The position numbers were made by a program, and so were the translations under genes. Shown in pieces: positions 8,534 through 17,905 of a stretch of 64,000 bases of DNA. The stretch's first letter is position 1. Every line of letters starts with the position of its first letter. This DNA comes from Dactylosporangium sucinum. Its GTDB lineage: Bacteria; Actinomycetota; Actinomycetes; Mycobacteriales; Micromonosporaceae. The notes under the pieces are model-generated. The model was not told the origin of the DNA. It made no database searches and saw only the letters and a list, made by a program, of their open reading frames with translations. Where the stretch lies: contig NZ_BMPI01000001.1 in NCBI RefSeq assembly GCF_014647515.1, positions 1 through 64,000 on the forward strand, written 5' to 3'.

Positions 8534-9817
8534 ATGACGGCTTCCCTCCCGAGAGCTTCCGACGCCGCGAGCGCGAACAGCACCCGCACCGAAGCTGTTC
8601 GACAGACTGCGGCGCGGCTGTTCGAGGTGGCGGGCTACTCCGCCACGACGATGAACGACATCGCCGAGGCCGTCGGCGTCCTGCCGGGCAGCCTGTATCA
8701 CCATTTCCGGTCAAAAGAGGACATTGCCGTCGAGCTCCTGCTGGAGCTGAACCAGGCGCTCGACGAGTGCGGCGTCGCCGCGAGCCGCCGGTCCGATCTC
8801 GCGGCCGCCGACCCGGAGGCGGCCGTCCGGCTGCTGACGACCGAGCTCACCGAGCTCAGCTTCCGGCACGCCGCCGCCATCCGGCTGCGCGCCCACGAGG
8901 CACCGCCCAGCGTGGCGACCGCACGCTTCGCCGAGGCCATGCAGGCCCAGACGCCCACGCTCGACCGCGCCTGGCGCAGCACGGTGGGAGCGCTGGCGAC
9001 GGTCCGGCCGGCCCCGTCCGTCGACCTCGCGATCGTCCGGTTCGCCCTGCGGCGGCTCGCCTTCCACGCACCGGTCTACTACCCGGGCGCCGTGCCGCCG
9101 CGGGCGCTCGGCAGCCACCTGTGCGACATCGTGCTGCACGGCCTCGCCCCCGGCTGTCCCGCGGACGAGGAGTTGGACGGCTCGGCGGCGCTGGCGGCGG
9201 CGACCGACACCATCGCCGGCTGGCGCAGCCCGGAACGGCCGGCCACCCAGGGCGACCGGGCGGAGATCGTCGCGGCGGCCCGGGCCGAGTTCGCGCGGCG
9301 GGGTTACGAGGCGACCACGATCCGTGACATCGCGAACGCGGCCGACGTGCGCATGGGCACCCTGTACCGCCGGGTCGAGTCGAAGGAGGCGCTGCTGAGG
9401 GAGATCATCGACGACCACGGTGCCCACTTCGAGCAGGCGTTCCAGGCGGTCATGTCCGCGGGCTCGACCCCGCCGGAGACGCTCGACGCTCTGGCGCGCG
9501 TCTTCGTGCACATGAGCCGGCGGTACCACGAAGAGGCACGCATCGTGCTCTACGGCTGGGCGCAGCGCGAGGCGACGACCAGTCCGCTGCACGAGTACTA
9601 CGTCGCGACCCAGCGGCGGCTCGCCCGGTTGGAGCGGCTCATGCAGCGCGGCTTCAGCACCGGGCAGATCCGCCGGATCGCCGACCCCACCGAGCTGTCG
9701 CTGCACTTCCGTTCCCTGCTGTGGCTGCCCTTCCACGAGCACGCGCGCACCAGCGAGGCCCGGGCGCACGCGAGTCTGCGCTGGATCCTCCTGCGGGGGG
9801 TGCTGTCAGCGCGGTGA
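8534..9817 (+). CDS. tandem TetR regulator with two HTH domains
   Basis: 427-residue protein made of two TetR units in one chain. The first DNA-binding domain spans roughly residues 20-66 (TMNDIAEAVGVLPGSLYHHF), the second roughly 241-290 (TTIRDIANAADVRMGTLYRR). Each is followed by a helical region that in TetR proteins binds ligand and dimerises. Normal TetR proteins are about 200 residues and dimeric, so this chain may act as a pseudo-dimer. It is divergent from the PucR gene and its last 12 bp overlap the convergent small gene. Confidence 0.88.
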   Translation: MTASLPRASDAASANSTRTEAVRQTAARLFEVAGYSATTMNDIAEAVGVLPGSLYHHFRSKEDIAVELLLELNQALDECGVAASRRSDLAAADPEAAVRLLTTELTELSFRHAAAIRLRAHEAPPSVATARFAEAMQAQTPTLDRAWRSTVGALATVRPAPSVDLAIVRFALRRLAFHAPVYYPGAVPPRALGSHLCDIVLHGLAPGCPADEELDGSAALAAATDTIAGWRSPERPATQGDRAEIVAAARAEFARRGYEATTIRDIANAADVRMGTLYRRVESKEALLREIIDDHGAHFEQAFQAVMSAGSTPPETLDALARVFVHMSRRYHEEARIVLYGWAQREATTSPLHEYYVATQRRLARLERLMQRGFSTGQIRRIADPTELSLHFRSLLWLPFHEHARTSEARAHASLRWILLRGVLSAR

Positions 9818-10273
9818 CCCGCCCGCGACGATGCGCACCTCGCAGTTGAGGGCCGCCTCGAGCGCGGTGTGCAGCCGGCTCTCCGGCACCCGCCGCAGGT
9901 CGCCCGGCGCCAGCGTCACCGTGACGAGCTCCTCGTCGCCGTCCACCAGCCGGCGCACCGTGCCGTCGACGCCGAACGCGGCGAGCACCCCGCGCGCGTC
10001 GTCGTCCGTGCCCCGGCTGACGTAGGTGACCACACCGGCCGTGGCCGGGGCGCCGAACGCGTCGGCACACAGGGCCACGTGCTTGTCCACGTCCGCCGGG
10101 TCGAGACCGGCGACGATCAGCTCGACCTCCCGGTTGCGGGCCGGCAGCCGGTCTGCCGGCGAGGCGACGACCTCGAGCCCGAGCTCGCGCAGCCGGCGCA
10201 GGCCCGCCTCGTAGCCGGTGGCCGGAACGGTTCCATCGCGGTCGAAGACCACGCGCACAACGGCTGTCCGCAT
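9806..10273 (-). CDS. conserved hypothetical protein
   Basis: 155-residue soluble protein without signal peptide or membrane helix. It reads as an alternating alpha/beta fold with acidic content (VVFDRDGTVPATGYEAGLRR near the start). I do not recognise the family. It converges on the double-TetR gene with a 12-bp overlap and is divergent from the NRAMP gene 63 bp away. Confidence 0.65.
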   Translation of the reverse strand: MRTAVVRVVFDRDGTVPATGYEAGLRRLRELGLEVVASPADRLPARNREVELIVAGLDPADVDKHVALCADAFGAPATAGVVTYVSRGTDDDARGVLAAFGVDGTVRRLVDGDEELVTVTLAPGDLRRVPESRLHTALEAALNCEVRIVAGGSPR

Positions 10274-10336
10274 GCCACGACGCTAGCATCGGCGGGCGGC
10301 CAGCCCTAGACTCCTGACCACGATCGGAGCAAATAC

Positions 10337-11599
10337 TTGGTCCGACCACGCGGACCCCGTCGCGAGTGGAGCGTGTGCCAAGTGCTGAGAGTCCGTCCAC
10401 GCAAGGGGCTGGTCCTGCTCGGCCCCGCGTTCATCGCCGCGGTCGCCTACGTCGACCCGGGCAACGTCGCCACCAACGTCACCGCCGGCGCGAAGTACGG
10501 CTACACCCTGGTCTGGGTGGTCGTGCTCGCCAACGCCATGGCCGTGCTGGTGCAGTACCTGTCGGCCAAGCTCGGCATCGTCACCCGCCGCTCGCTCGCC
10601 GGACAGCTCGGCACCCGCCTGCCCACCCCCGCCCGGATCGCCTACTGGCTGCAGGCCGAGGCGATCGCCGTCGCCACCGACATGGCCGAGGTGGTCGGCG
10701 GCGCCATCGCGCTGGCGATCCTGTTCGACGTCCCGCTCGTCGCCGGCGCGGTGTGCACGGCCGCGGTGTCGCTGCTCATCCTGCGGGTGGGCGACCGGCG
10801 CGGGCAGTTCACGCTCGAACGCGTGATCATCGGCTTCCTCGCGCTGATCCTCGTCGGGTTCGTGGCCGGGCTGCTGGTGGACCCACCGTCCGGATCGGCG
10901 CTGGCGGGCGGACTCGTGCCGTCGTTCGCCGGCAGCGAGAGCGTGCTGCTCGCCTCCGGCATCGTCGGGGCGACCGTCATGCCGCACGTCATCTACCTGC
11001 ACTCCAGCCTGACCACGTCCCGGTTCGACCACCGCGGCGAAGGGCTGGAGGTGTCCCGGCTGCTGGCCGCCACCAAGCTCGACGTCGCCTCGGCGCTGCT
11101 CGTCGCCGGCGTGCTCAACCTGTCGCTGCTGCTCCTCGCCGCGTCGAGCCTGAACGGGTTGCCCGGCACCGACACCCTCCAGGGCGTCCACGCCCTGATC
11201 TCCTCCGAGGTCGGCACCGGCGTCGCGCTGCTCTTCGCGGTGGCGCTGCTCGCATCCGGGCTCGCCTCCACCGCGGCCGGCAGCGCCGCCGGTGCCGAGG
11301 TCATGCGCGGGCTGCTGCACCGGCAGATCCCGCTGCTGCTGCGGCGCGTCCTCACCGTCATCCCGGCGATCGCGATCCTGGCGATCGGCGCCGAGCCCAG
11401 CGCCGCCCTCGTCGTCTCGCAGGTCGTGCTCTCCATGGGCATCCCGTTCGCGCTCGTCCCCCTGGTCCTGCTGACCGCGCGGCGGCGCGTCATGGGCGAG
11501 CACGTCAATCGCCCGCTGACCACGATCGCCGCGACGGCCGTCGCCGTGTGCGTGGTGTCGCTCAACCTGGCGCTGCTGTACCTGACGTTCTTCCCCTGA
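10337..11599 (+). CDS. NRAMP family divalent metal transporter
   Basis: Proton-coupled Mn2+/Fe2+-type importer of 420 residues with about eleven membrane helices. The hallmark metal-binding helix 1 motif DPGN (AYVDPGNVATN) is intact, and helix 6 carries the unwound GATVMPHVIYLHS, which supplies the conserved Met-Pro-His. A TTG at 10337 has GGAG 8 nt upstream; GTG codons at 10373 and 10382 are alternative starts that keep the whole membrane domain. It stands alone, with no MntR-type regulator beside it. Confidence 0.92.
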   Translation: MVRPRGPRREWSVCQVLRVRPRKGLVLLGPAFIAAVAYVDPGNVATNVTAGAKYGYTLVWVVVLANAMAVLVQYLSAKLGIVTRRSLAGQLGTRLPTPARIAYWLQAEAIAVATDMAEVVGGAIALAILFDVPLVAGAVCTAAVSLLILRVGDRRGQFTLERVIIGFLALILVGFVAGLLVDPPSGSALAGGLVPSFAGSESVLLASGIVGATVMPHVIYLHSSLTTSRFDHRGEGLEVSRLLAATKLDVASALLVAGVLNLSLLLLAASSLNGLPGTDTLQGVHALISSEVGTGVALLFAVALLASGLASTAAGSAAGAEVMRGLLHRQIPLLLRRVLTVIPAIAILAIGAEPSAALVVSQVVLSMGIPFALVPLVLLTARRRVMGEHVNRPLTTIAATAVAVCVVSLNLALLYLTFFP

Positions 11600-11684
11600 C
11601 CGCGTCGTGATTGACAAGCTGTCGGCGATCTCCGCGCCCCGACTGACACTGTGTCCATTGTCGGCGCATCACGGGTACCAGACG

Positions 11685-13199
11685 ATGAAGCCCATGACTG
11701 AGGCACTCGTCGAACACTGGGTGGACAACGCGAGGTACCCGGGCACGTCCGCGCGTCGCGGCGCGGTGACCAATCCCGCCACGGGCAAGGTGACCGCGTC
11801 GGTCTGCTTCGCCGACGAGGCCGACGCCCGGCACGTCATCGCCGCGGCGGCGCGGGCGGCGCGGTCCTGGGGCCGTAGCTCGCTGACCACCCGGGCACGG
11901 ATCATGTTCCGGTTCCGGGAGCTGCTCAACGCGCGCAAGGAGGAACTGGCCGCCATCATCACCGCCGAGCACGGCAAGGCGCTCGACGACGCGCTCGGCG
12001 AGGTGACCCGGGGGCTGGAGGTGGTCGAGTTCGCGTGCGGCATGCCGCACCTGCTGAAGGGCGCCTTCTCCGAAAGCGTCTCGACCGGGATCAACGTGCA
12101 CTCGAAGCGCCAGCCGCTCGGCGTCGTCGGCATCATCAGCCCGTTCAACTTCCCGGCCATGGTGCCGATGTGGTTCTATCCGATCGCGATCGGCGCCGGG
12201 AACACGGTCGTCGTCAAGCCCAGCGAGAAGGACCCGTCGGCGCTGCTGTGGACCGCCGAGCTGTGGAAGGAGGCCGGGCTGCCCGACGGCGTCTTCAACG
12301 TGCTGCAGGGCGACAAGGCCGCCGTCGACGCGTTGCTGGACTCCCCCGACGTCGCGGCCGTCAGCTTCGTCGGCTCCACCCCGATCGCGCAGTACGTGTA
12401 CGAGCGCGCGACCGCGAACGGCAAGCGGGTCCAGGCCCTCGGCGGCGCGAAGAACCACATGCTGGTCATGCCGGACGCCGACCTGGACGTGGTGGCCGAC
12501 GCCGCCGTCAACGCCGGCTTCGGCTCGGCCGGCGAACGGTGCATGGCGATCAGCGTCCTCGTCACCGTGGGCCCGGTCGCCGACGACGTCATCGCCCGGA
12601 TCACCGACCGGATGGCCAAGCTGCGGGTCGGCGACGGCACGCTCGGCTGCGACATGGGCCCGCTGGTCACCGCGGCGCACCGGGACCGGGTCGCGTCCTT
12701 CGTCGACGCCGGCGTGCAGGCCGGCGCCAAGCTCGTCGTCGACGGCCGCGACATCGTGGTGGACGACCGGCCCGACGGCTTCTGGCTCGGGCCGACGCTG
12801 TTCGACAACGTGACGCCCGACATGACCGTCTACACCGAGGAAATCTTCGGGCCGGTGCTCAGCGTCGTGCGGGTGGGCACCTACCGCGACGCGGTGGACC
12901 TGGTGAACGCGAACCCCTACGGCAACGGCGTCGCGCTGTTCACCCGCGACGGCGGGGTCGCCCGGGACTTCGAACAGGACGTGCAGGTCGGCATGATCGG
13001 CATCAACGTCCCGATCCCCGTGCCGATGGCGTACTACTCGTTCGGCGGGTGGAAGGCGTCGCTGTTCGGCGACAGCCACGCGCACGGCGTCGAGGGTGTC
13101 CACTTCTTCACCCGCGGCAAGGTCGTCACGAGCCGCTGGGCCGACCCGGCGACGTCACCGTCGAGCGGCCTGGCCCTCGCCTTCCCGACCCACGACTGA
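11685..13199 (+). CDS. mmsA: CoA-acylating methylmalonate-semialdehyde dehydrogenase
   Basis: Aldehyde dehydrogenase of 504 residues that converts methylmalonate semialdehyde or malonate semialdehyde to propionyl-CoA or acetyl-CoA with NAD+ and CoA, in valine, beta-alanine and inositol catabolism. The nucleophile is Cys286 in GERCMAIS. The site where hydrolytic aldehyde dehydrogenases have a Glu reads LGGAKNH, as in CoA-dependent family members. The start may be ATG 11685 or ATG 11694; neither has a good ribosome site. The next gene, an exporter, starts 21 bp later. Confidence 0.92.
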   Translation: MKPMTEALVEHWVDNARYPGTSARRGAVTNPATGKVTASVCFADEADARHVIAAAARAARSWGRSSLTTRARIMFRFRELLNARKEELAAIITAEHGKALDDALGEVTRGLEVVEFACGMPHLLKGAFSESVSTGINVHSKRQPLGVVGIISPFNFPAMVPMWFYPIAIGAGNTVVVKPSEKDPSALLWTAELWKEAGLPDGVFNVLQGDKAAVDALLDSPDVAAVSFVGSTPIAQYVYERATANGKRVQALGGAKNHMLVMPDADLDVVADAAVNAGFGSAGERCMAISVLVTVGPVADDVIARITDRMAKLRVGDGTLGCDMGPLVTAAHRDRVASFVDAGVQAGAKLVVDGRDIVVDDRPDGFWLGPTLFDNVTPDMTVYTEEIFGPVLSVVRVGTYRDAVDLVNANPYGNGVALFTRDGGVARDFEQDVQVGMIGINVPIPVPMAYYSFGGWKASLFGDSHAHGVEGVHFFTRGKVVTSRWADPATSPSSGLALAFPTHD

Positions 13200-13220
13200 A
13201 CCGCCCGACCGGACCACGTC

Positions 13221-14651
13221 ATGCCTTCCCGGCATCGCCTCATCCTGTTCGTGCTGTGCTCCGGCGTCCTCGCCCAGCCGCTGCTGCAGGCGCTGACGGT
13301 GCCCACGCTGCCGCGGATCCAGCAGCGGTTCGACACCGACCAGTCCACGGCCGCGTGGGTGCTCACCGCGTTCCTGCTCGCCGCGTCCGTCGCCGCCCCG
13401 GTCGGCGGACGCGCCGGCGACGCGTTCGGCAAGACCCGGGTGCTCGCGATCTCGCTGGGGCTGCTCGCGGCGGGCTCGCTGGCCGCGGCCGCCGCGGGCT
13501 CGATCGGGCTCCTGATCGCGGCCCGGGCCGTGCAGGGCCTCGGCGGCGGCGCGGTGCCGCTGTCCTTCGCCATCCTCCGCGACCACCTGCCCCGGCACCG
13601 GCTGCGTGGCGCCGTCGCGCTCACGTCGTCGCTGCTGTCGGTCGGCTTCGCCGCCGGCATCGTCGTCGCCGGACCGATCCTCGACGGGCTGGGGTACCAC
13701 TGGCTGTTCCTCCTGCCGGCCATCGCGGCGGCGGCCGGCGCGCTGGCCGTGCTGTGGCTGATCCCCGAGTCGCCGGTACGGTCGGGCGCGCGGATCCCGC
13801 TCACGCCGGCGGTCCTTCTGGCCGGCTGGCTGGTGACCCTCCTGCTCGGCGTCAGCCGCGGGCCGCATGCCGGCTGGTCGTCGCCGTGGGTGCTCGGCCT
13901 GCTGACGTCGTCCCTGGCCCTGGCCGCCGCGTGGCTGTACTCGGAGTCGAAGGTCCGGACGCCGCTCATCGACCTGCGGATGATGGCGACGCGGGGAGTA
14001 TGGTCGGCGAACCTGGTCGCGCTGGCGATCGGGATCGCGATGTACGGCTCGTTCGTCTTCCTGCCGCAGTTCACCCAGACGCCGAGCGACAACGGGTACG
14101 GCTTCGGAGCTTCGGTGACCGCGGCCGGGCAGCTGATGCTGCCGTCGTCGCTCGTCGGGTTCCTGTGCGGCCTGTCCGCCGCCCGGCTGGCCGCCCGGCT
14201 GGGTGTGCGCCTCACCCTCGTCTACGGCTCGCTCGCGACGGCGGCGGCGTTGGCGATGGTGACCGTCCTGCACGCCGAGGTATGGCAGGTGGTCGTCGCC
14301 AGCTGCGTCTGCAGCGCGGGCACCGGCATCGTGTTCGCCAACCTGGCCAACGCGACCGTGGACGCCGTCCCGGCCCACCAGACCGGCACCGCGATCGGCA
14401 TGAACGCCAACATCAGGATCGTCGGTGGCGCGATCGGTTCGGCGCTGGGCGTGACCATCCTGACTGCGGACCTGCTCCCGTCGGGGTATCCGACGGAGCG
14501 GGGCTACGTGCTCGGCTTCGCCTTCATGGCCGGCACCTCGCTCGTCGCCGGAGTCACGGCGCTGCTCATCCCCTCGTCCGTCATCGACGAGGACCAGGGC
14601 GCGCACCCGCGCGCTGACGCCACGTCGGTACCGGCGGCGACGCAGCGCTGA
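13221..14651 (+). CDS. MFS transporter, DHA2-like
   Basis: 476-residue major-facilitator protein with about fourteen hydrophobic helices. The loop between helices 2 and 3 reads GGRAGDAFGKTRVL, and motif C (GFAAGIVVAGPILDG) of proton-driven drug exporters is present in helix 5. This supports an export role, but the substrate is unknown. It follows mmsA closely on the same strand; a shared transcript is likely, a shared pathway is not shown. Confidence 0.9.
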   Translation: MPSRHRLILFVLCSGVLAQPLLQALTVPTLPRIQQRFDTDQSTAAWVLTAFLLAASVAAPVGGRAGDAFGKTRVLAISLGLLAAGSLAAAAAGSIGLLIAARAVQGLGGGAVPLSFAILRDHLPRHRLRGAVALTSSLLSVGFAAGIVVAGPILDGLGYHWLFLLPAIAAAAGALAVLWLIPESPVRSGARIPLTPAVLLAGWLVTLLLGVSRGPHAGWSSPWVLGLLTSSLALAAAWLYSESKVRTPLIDLRMMATRGVWSANLVALAIGIAMYGSFVFLPQFTQTPSDNGYGFGASVTAAGQLMLPSSLVGFLCGLSAARLAARLGVRLTLVYGSLATAAALAMVTVLHAEVWQVVVASCVCSAGTGIVFANLANATVDAVPAHQTGTAIGMNANIRIVGGAIGSALGVTILTADLLPSGYPTERGYVLGFAFMAGTSLVAGVTALLIPSSVIDEDQGAHPRADATSVPAATQR

Positions 14652-14956
14652 GCAGATCGCGGCGGCAAGTTCGCTCGCTGCGGCGATGCGCAACCCAGGT
14701 GGGGCATCAATGCCGAGATCGTAGTGCCCCCGCGGGCTCACCCGGACGCCGGCACAAGCCACACCACCCCGGGGCTCATCCTCACCCGGCAGAGCGGCCA
14801 CGTCACGGACCACGACCCAGCGCGGCGGGCCGCGGCGGTCGCCTCGGCATCAAGCGCTTATACCTTCTCGCGCGGGGCAGGTCGTACATCAACCGGTGAG
14901 CGGCCGAGCCCAGCACGGACCCGGCCACAAGGGTGAGTCTCTCGTGAAGGTAGGCC
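14652..14956. other. intergenic stretch without a convincing gene
   Basis: 305 bp between the MFS gene and the next plus-strand gene. The minus strand is open over 14652-14813 and reads protein-like (PRGHYDLGIDAPPGLRIAAA), but it runs out antisense to the MFS gene, so it is either chance or a gene remnant. I see no clear terminator hairpin. A promoter for the downstream gene must lie here but I cannot pick its hexamers. Confidence 0.4.
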
Positions 14957-15934
14957 TTGGCCGTGCGGGCTTTCTGGGATGCGCTGGCAGCCAACATTCA
15001 TCGTCTGACGCTGGCCGAGTGGATTCAGATCATCTCAGCCATAGGCGCGGTCACCGCAGCGGTTGCCGCCGCCTCGGCCGCTCGCTCGGGGCGCGGTGCG
15101 GCCCGAACCGCTGCCAAGCAGTTGCCGGAGTTGCAGAAGCAGGTCGAGATCAATGCGGCTCAGGCGAAAGTCGCCGACGAGCAGGTCGTCCTCGCTCAAG
15201 AAATGCTGAAAGCCGCCTCGGCGGCGGCCCGGGAAGCGGCACGCGCCAGGACCGACGAGCGGGCTCCCCTCGTCGTCGCGCTGCTGGAGGCGCCGCAATG
15301 GCCCCCGCTGGTCGATGCGACGCGTGATCGGATGCCCTACGGGAACGAACTGCGACTGCTTGACCATCGGTCTGTGGCGCAGGCCGAAGCGGCCTCGCCG
15401 GCGCGGCTCTTCGCACGAGATGGAGAGCGTCACCAGCTCCTGTGGTTTCAGACCCGAGGTGTACTGATCAACGAGGGCACGACCACCGCACGGGTGCGAC
15501 TCGATGACGAGGCCCAGTTCGTGGAGGCGACCGCCGCGAGGAGAGAGCGCCTCCTGCGACCGGGAGAGGTAGCCCGGTTCGAATGGGGCGCGGGTCACAC
15601 GATCGCGGAGTGGGCGGACGCCCGAGAGAAACCCGAACCGCCCAACCCGCTCGGCGCTTGCTTCTTGACGATCACCGTGTTCGACTCGTTCGAACACGGC
15701 ATCTTCGACCACATTCACGTCGTCATGAGCGGCCGGCCGATCGTCCCGGTGGACGACTCGTTCGACGAGGTGAGGCTCGCCTCCCGGGAGTCCGAGGCGG
15801 AAATGGGAGTCACGGTCTTCCCCACCCGGCGCACGTACCGCTCCGACGGTTCGCGAAGGGACCCTCTTCCCTGGGACAGCACGTACGCGGCATGGTGGCG
15901 GCAAAACGGGCGGCGCACCGCGGAGCGGGCGTGA
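14957..15934 (+). CDS. hypothetical membrane-anchored coiled-coil protein
   Basis: 325 residues. One N-terminal membrane helix (about 20-42, IQIISAIGAVTAAVAAASAA) is followed by a charged helical, probably coiled-coil segment to about residue 95. The rest is a soluble beta-rich domain with many Trp and acidic residues. I do not recognise the family. TTG at 14957 or GTG at 14963 can start it; AAGGTAGG lies just upstream of both. It has no operon partners and converges on the nitrilase gene. Confidence 0.7.
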   Translation: MAVRAFWDALAANIHRLTLAEWIQIISAIGAVTAAVAAASAARSGRGAARTAAKQLPELQKQVEINAAQAKVADEQVVLAQEMLKAASAAAREAARARTDERAPLVVALLEAPQWPPLVDATRDRMPYGNELRLLDHRSVAQAEAASPARLFARDGERHQLLWFQTRGVLINEGTTTARVRLDDEAQFVEATAARRERLLRPGEVARFEWGAGHTIAEWADAREKPEPPNPLGACFLTITVFDSFEHGIFDHIHVVMSGRPIVPVDDSFDEVRLASRESEAEMGVTVFPTRRTYRSDGSRRDPLPWDSTYAAWWRQNGRRTAERA

Positions 15935-16019
15935 ATGCGTTTCCGGCGCGGCGGGACCAGATCGTCCCCGGCAGCGCGGAGCGCCACCAGGGACGGGACT
16001 TGCCGTTCACCCGGGCAGG

Positions 16020-17024
16020 CTACGGAACATCCGGTCCGACCACCTCGGCGTCATCTCCGGAGCCCGGTTGCGCGAGGGACACAACATGCGGCTTCGGCCG
16101 GTCGTTCACGACGAGCCGGAAGACGTCCGGACGGTTGTAGTGCCCGACCGGATCGAAGAGTCGCCGGCGCGCCCGTGCGGAGTCCAGGTCCAGATCTGCG
16201 TAGAGGATGCCTTCCTCGCGGACGAGGGGGCCCGCGAGCACGGTTCCGTTGGGGTCGACGATCACCGAGTAGCCGTCGAGCATCCAGTCGCCTCGCGTCT
16301 CGGCGCCTCGCCACAGCCGCTCGCGATCGGGGACCCCGGCGGGCACCTCGGAGAAGCGCGCCGCCGGGGCGACACCGATGACGTGGCAGCCGCCCTCTCG
16401 GGCGATGTGTCGCATCGTCGCCACCCAGTGGTCGTGGGTGGCAAGGGTCGGTGCGACCCAGACCTCGACGCCTTGGGCGTAGACGGCGAAGCGGGCCAGC
16501 GGCATGTAGTTCTCCCAGCAGATCAGTCCGCCGATTCGGCCGACCGCCGTTTGGTGGACCTGCAGGTCCGAGCCGTCACCCATGCCCCACACCAGTCGCT
16601 CCGCGTGGGTTGGCACGAGCTTGCGATGCTTGCCGAGGAGGCGGCCGTCGGGTCCGAAGTAGACGGTGGTGTTGTAGACCGTGCCACCGCGCTCCTCCCG
16701 TTCATTGATGCCGATGACGAGGTGCACGCCGGCGTCGTGGGCCGCCCGGCCGAGACGTTCGGTGACCGGCCCCGGGACGACCACCGACTGCTCGAGCAGC
16801 CGCACGTACCACGCGGCGTCCTCGCCGGGCAGCACCTCGTCGACCCAGGCCGGCCACGCGGGCAGGAACGCCTCCGGGAATACCACGAGTTGCGCACCCT
16901 GTTCGGCTGCCTCGGCGATGAGGCCGACCGCCTTGTCGAGGCTCGCCGCGAGGTCCAGAAAGACCGGGGCGGCCTGGACCGCGGCCACCTTGACGCGCGA
17001 GCTTCCGGCCGGTGCGCTCCTCAT
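16020..17024 (-). CDS. nitrilase family carbon-nitrogen hydrolase
   Basis: 334-residue cytoplasmic hydrolase with the complete Glu-Lys-Cys triad: Glu51 in FPEAF, Lys135 in KHRKLVPTH and Cys169 in CWENYMP. The CWENYMP context and PEAFLPAWPAW match true nitrilases (nitrile to acid plus ammonia) better than amidases of the superfamily. The ATG at 17024 overlaps the stop of the methyltransferase gene by ATGA, so the two are co-translated. Substrate unknown; a methylated nitrile or aldoxime-derived nitrile would fit the pairing, which is inference. Confidence 0.9.
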   Translation of the reverse strand: MRSAPAGSSRVKVAAVQAAPVFLDLAASLDKAVGLIAEAAEQGAQLVVFPEAFLPAWPAWVDEVLPGEDAAWYVRLLEQSVVVPGPVTERLGRAAHDAGVHLVIGINEREERGGTVYNTTVYFGPDGRLLGKHRKLVPTHAERLVWGMGDGSDLQVHQTAVGRIGGLICWENYMPLARFAVYAQGVEVWVAPTLATHDHWVATMRHIAREGGCHVIGVAPAARFSEVPAGVPDRERLWRGAETRGDWMLDGYSVIVDPNGTVLAGPLVREEGILYADLDLDSARARRRLFDPVGHYNRPDVFRLVVNDRPKPHVVSLAQPGSGDDAEVVGPDVP

Positions 17025-17827
17025 CGTGCGCTCGGCGTGTGGATGACGGCCTCGAGGTAGTCCATCCGGAGCACCAGCGTCGCGTCGTCGGAGACGTCGA
17101 ACTCCTTGACCGTCTCCACCATCTCGCGCCTGAGTTGAGCCGCACGCTCCGCGTTGAGCGTGGCGATCGCCCGGTGGGCGGGGCCGTAGCACGTAGCGAA
17201 GAACTCGGCCTGGTGTTCGGCCGACAGGAAGCGCCAGTGGAAGGAGCGCCGGGGCGCGGAGATGGTGACGTGGGGGCCGAACAGCTCGCGCAGGCGCGCC
17301 TCGCTGCCCCACTCGACCGGTGGCCGGATCCCCGGCGGTGCGGGGACATGGCGGCCGATGGTTCGGAAGAGCGCACCGACGTAGCTGTCGGGAGTCCAGT
17401 TCACCATCGCGATGCGACCGCCGGGACGGCAGACCCGGAGCAGTTCGCGGGCCGTCTGTTGCTGGTCAGGGGCGAACATCGCGCCACAGGTCGACAGCAC
17501 CGCGTCGAAGGAGCCGTCGGGGAAGGGCAGATCCTCGGCGTCCGCCTCCTGGAACGTCGCCTGCAGTCCCTCCGCCCCGGCTCGCTGGCGTGCGCGGGCG
17601 AGCAGCGACGGTACATAGTCGACGCCGGTGACCTGGCAGAACCGGCGGGCGGCCGCCAGCGCCGCGTTGCCGCTGCCGCAGGCCACGTCCAGCACCCGTT
17701 CGCCGGCCCGCAGGTCGGCCGCCTCGCAGAGCAGTTCGGCCGTGAGTGGGAATCGGGCGCCTACGGCGGCGTAGTCGCCGGACGCCCAGGCGACTTGCTG
17801 GCGCTGTTTGATGGTGGCGATGTCCAT
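17021..17827 (-). CDS. class I SAM-dependent methyltransferase
   Basis: 268-residue methyltransferase of the UbiE/COQ5-like type. Motif I is VLDVACGSGN (about 45-54), followed by VTGVDYVPSLL, the acidic ADAEDLPFPDGSFDAV and the post-motif RVCRPGGRIAMVNW. GGGAGGAA lies 6 nt before the ATG. It sits 78 bp downstream of a LAL regulator gene and overlaps the nitrilase gene. The acceptor cannot be told from sequence. Confidence 0.9.
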   Translation of the reverse strand: MDIATIKQRQQVAWASGDYAAVGARFPLTAELLCEAADLRAGERVLDVACGSGNAALAAARRFCQVTGVDYVPSLLARARQRAGAEGLQATFQEADAEDLPFPDGSFDAVLSTCGAMFAPDQQQTARELLRVCRPGGRIAMVNWTPDSYVGALFRTIGRHVPAPPGIRPPVEWGSEARLRELFGPHVTISAPRRSFHWRFLSAEHQAEFFATCYGPAHRAIATLNAERAAQLRREMVETVKEFDVSDDATLVLRMDYLEAVIHTPSAR

Positions 17828-17905
17828 GACGGTTCCTCCCTGAGGTTGACCTGGGAAGACGAACGTTATGGAAGCGACCGGTGCCGGCGGATCGGGAACG
17901 GTTCC

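Noticed and set aside
14652-14813. Minus-strand frame with protein-like sequence between the MFS and coiled-coil genes
   Set aside because: It continues antisense into the MFS gene and has no ribosome site or recognised motif, so I do not call it a gene.
14803-14997. Small minus-strand frame of 64 codons overlapping the start of the membrane-anchored protein gene
   Set aside because: It overlaps the plus-strand gene start and looks like a shadow; no motif.
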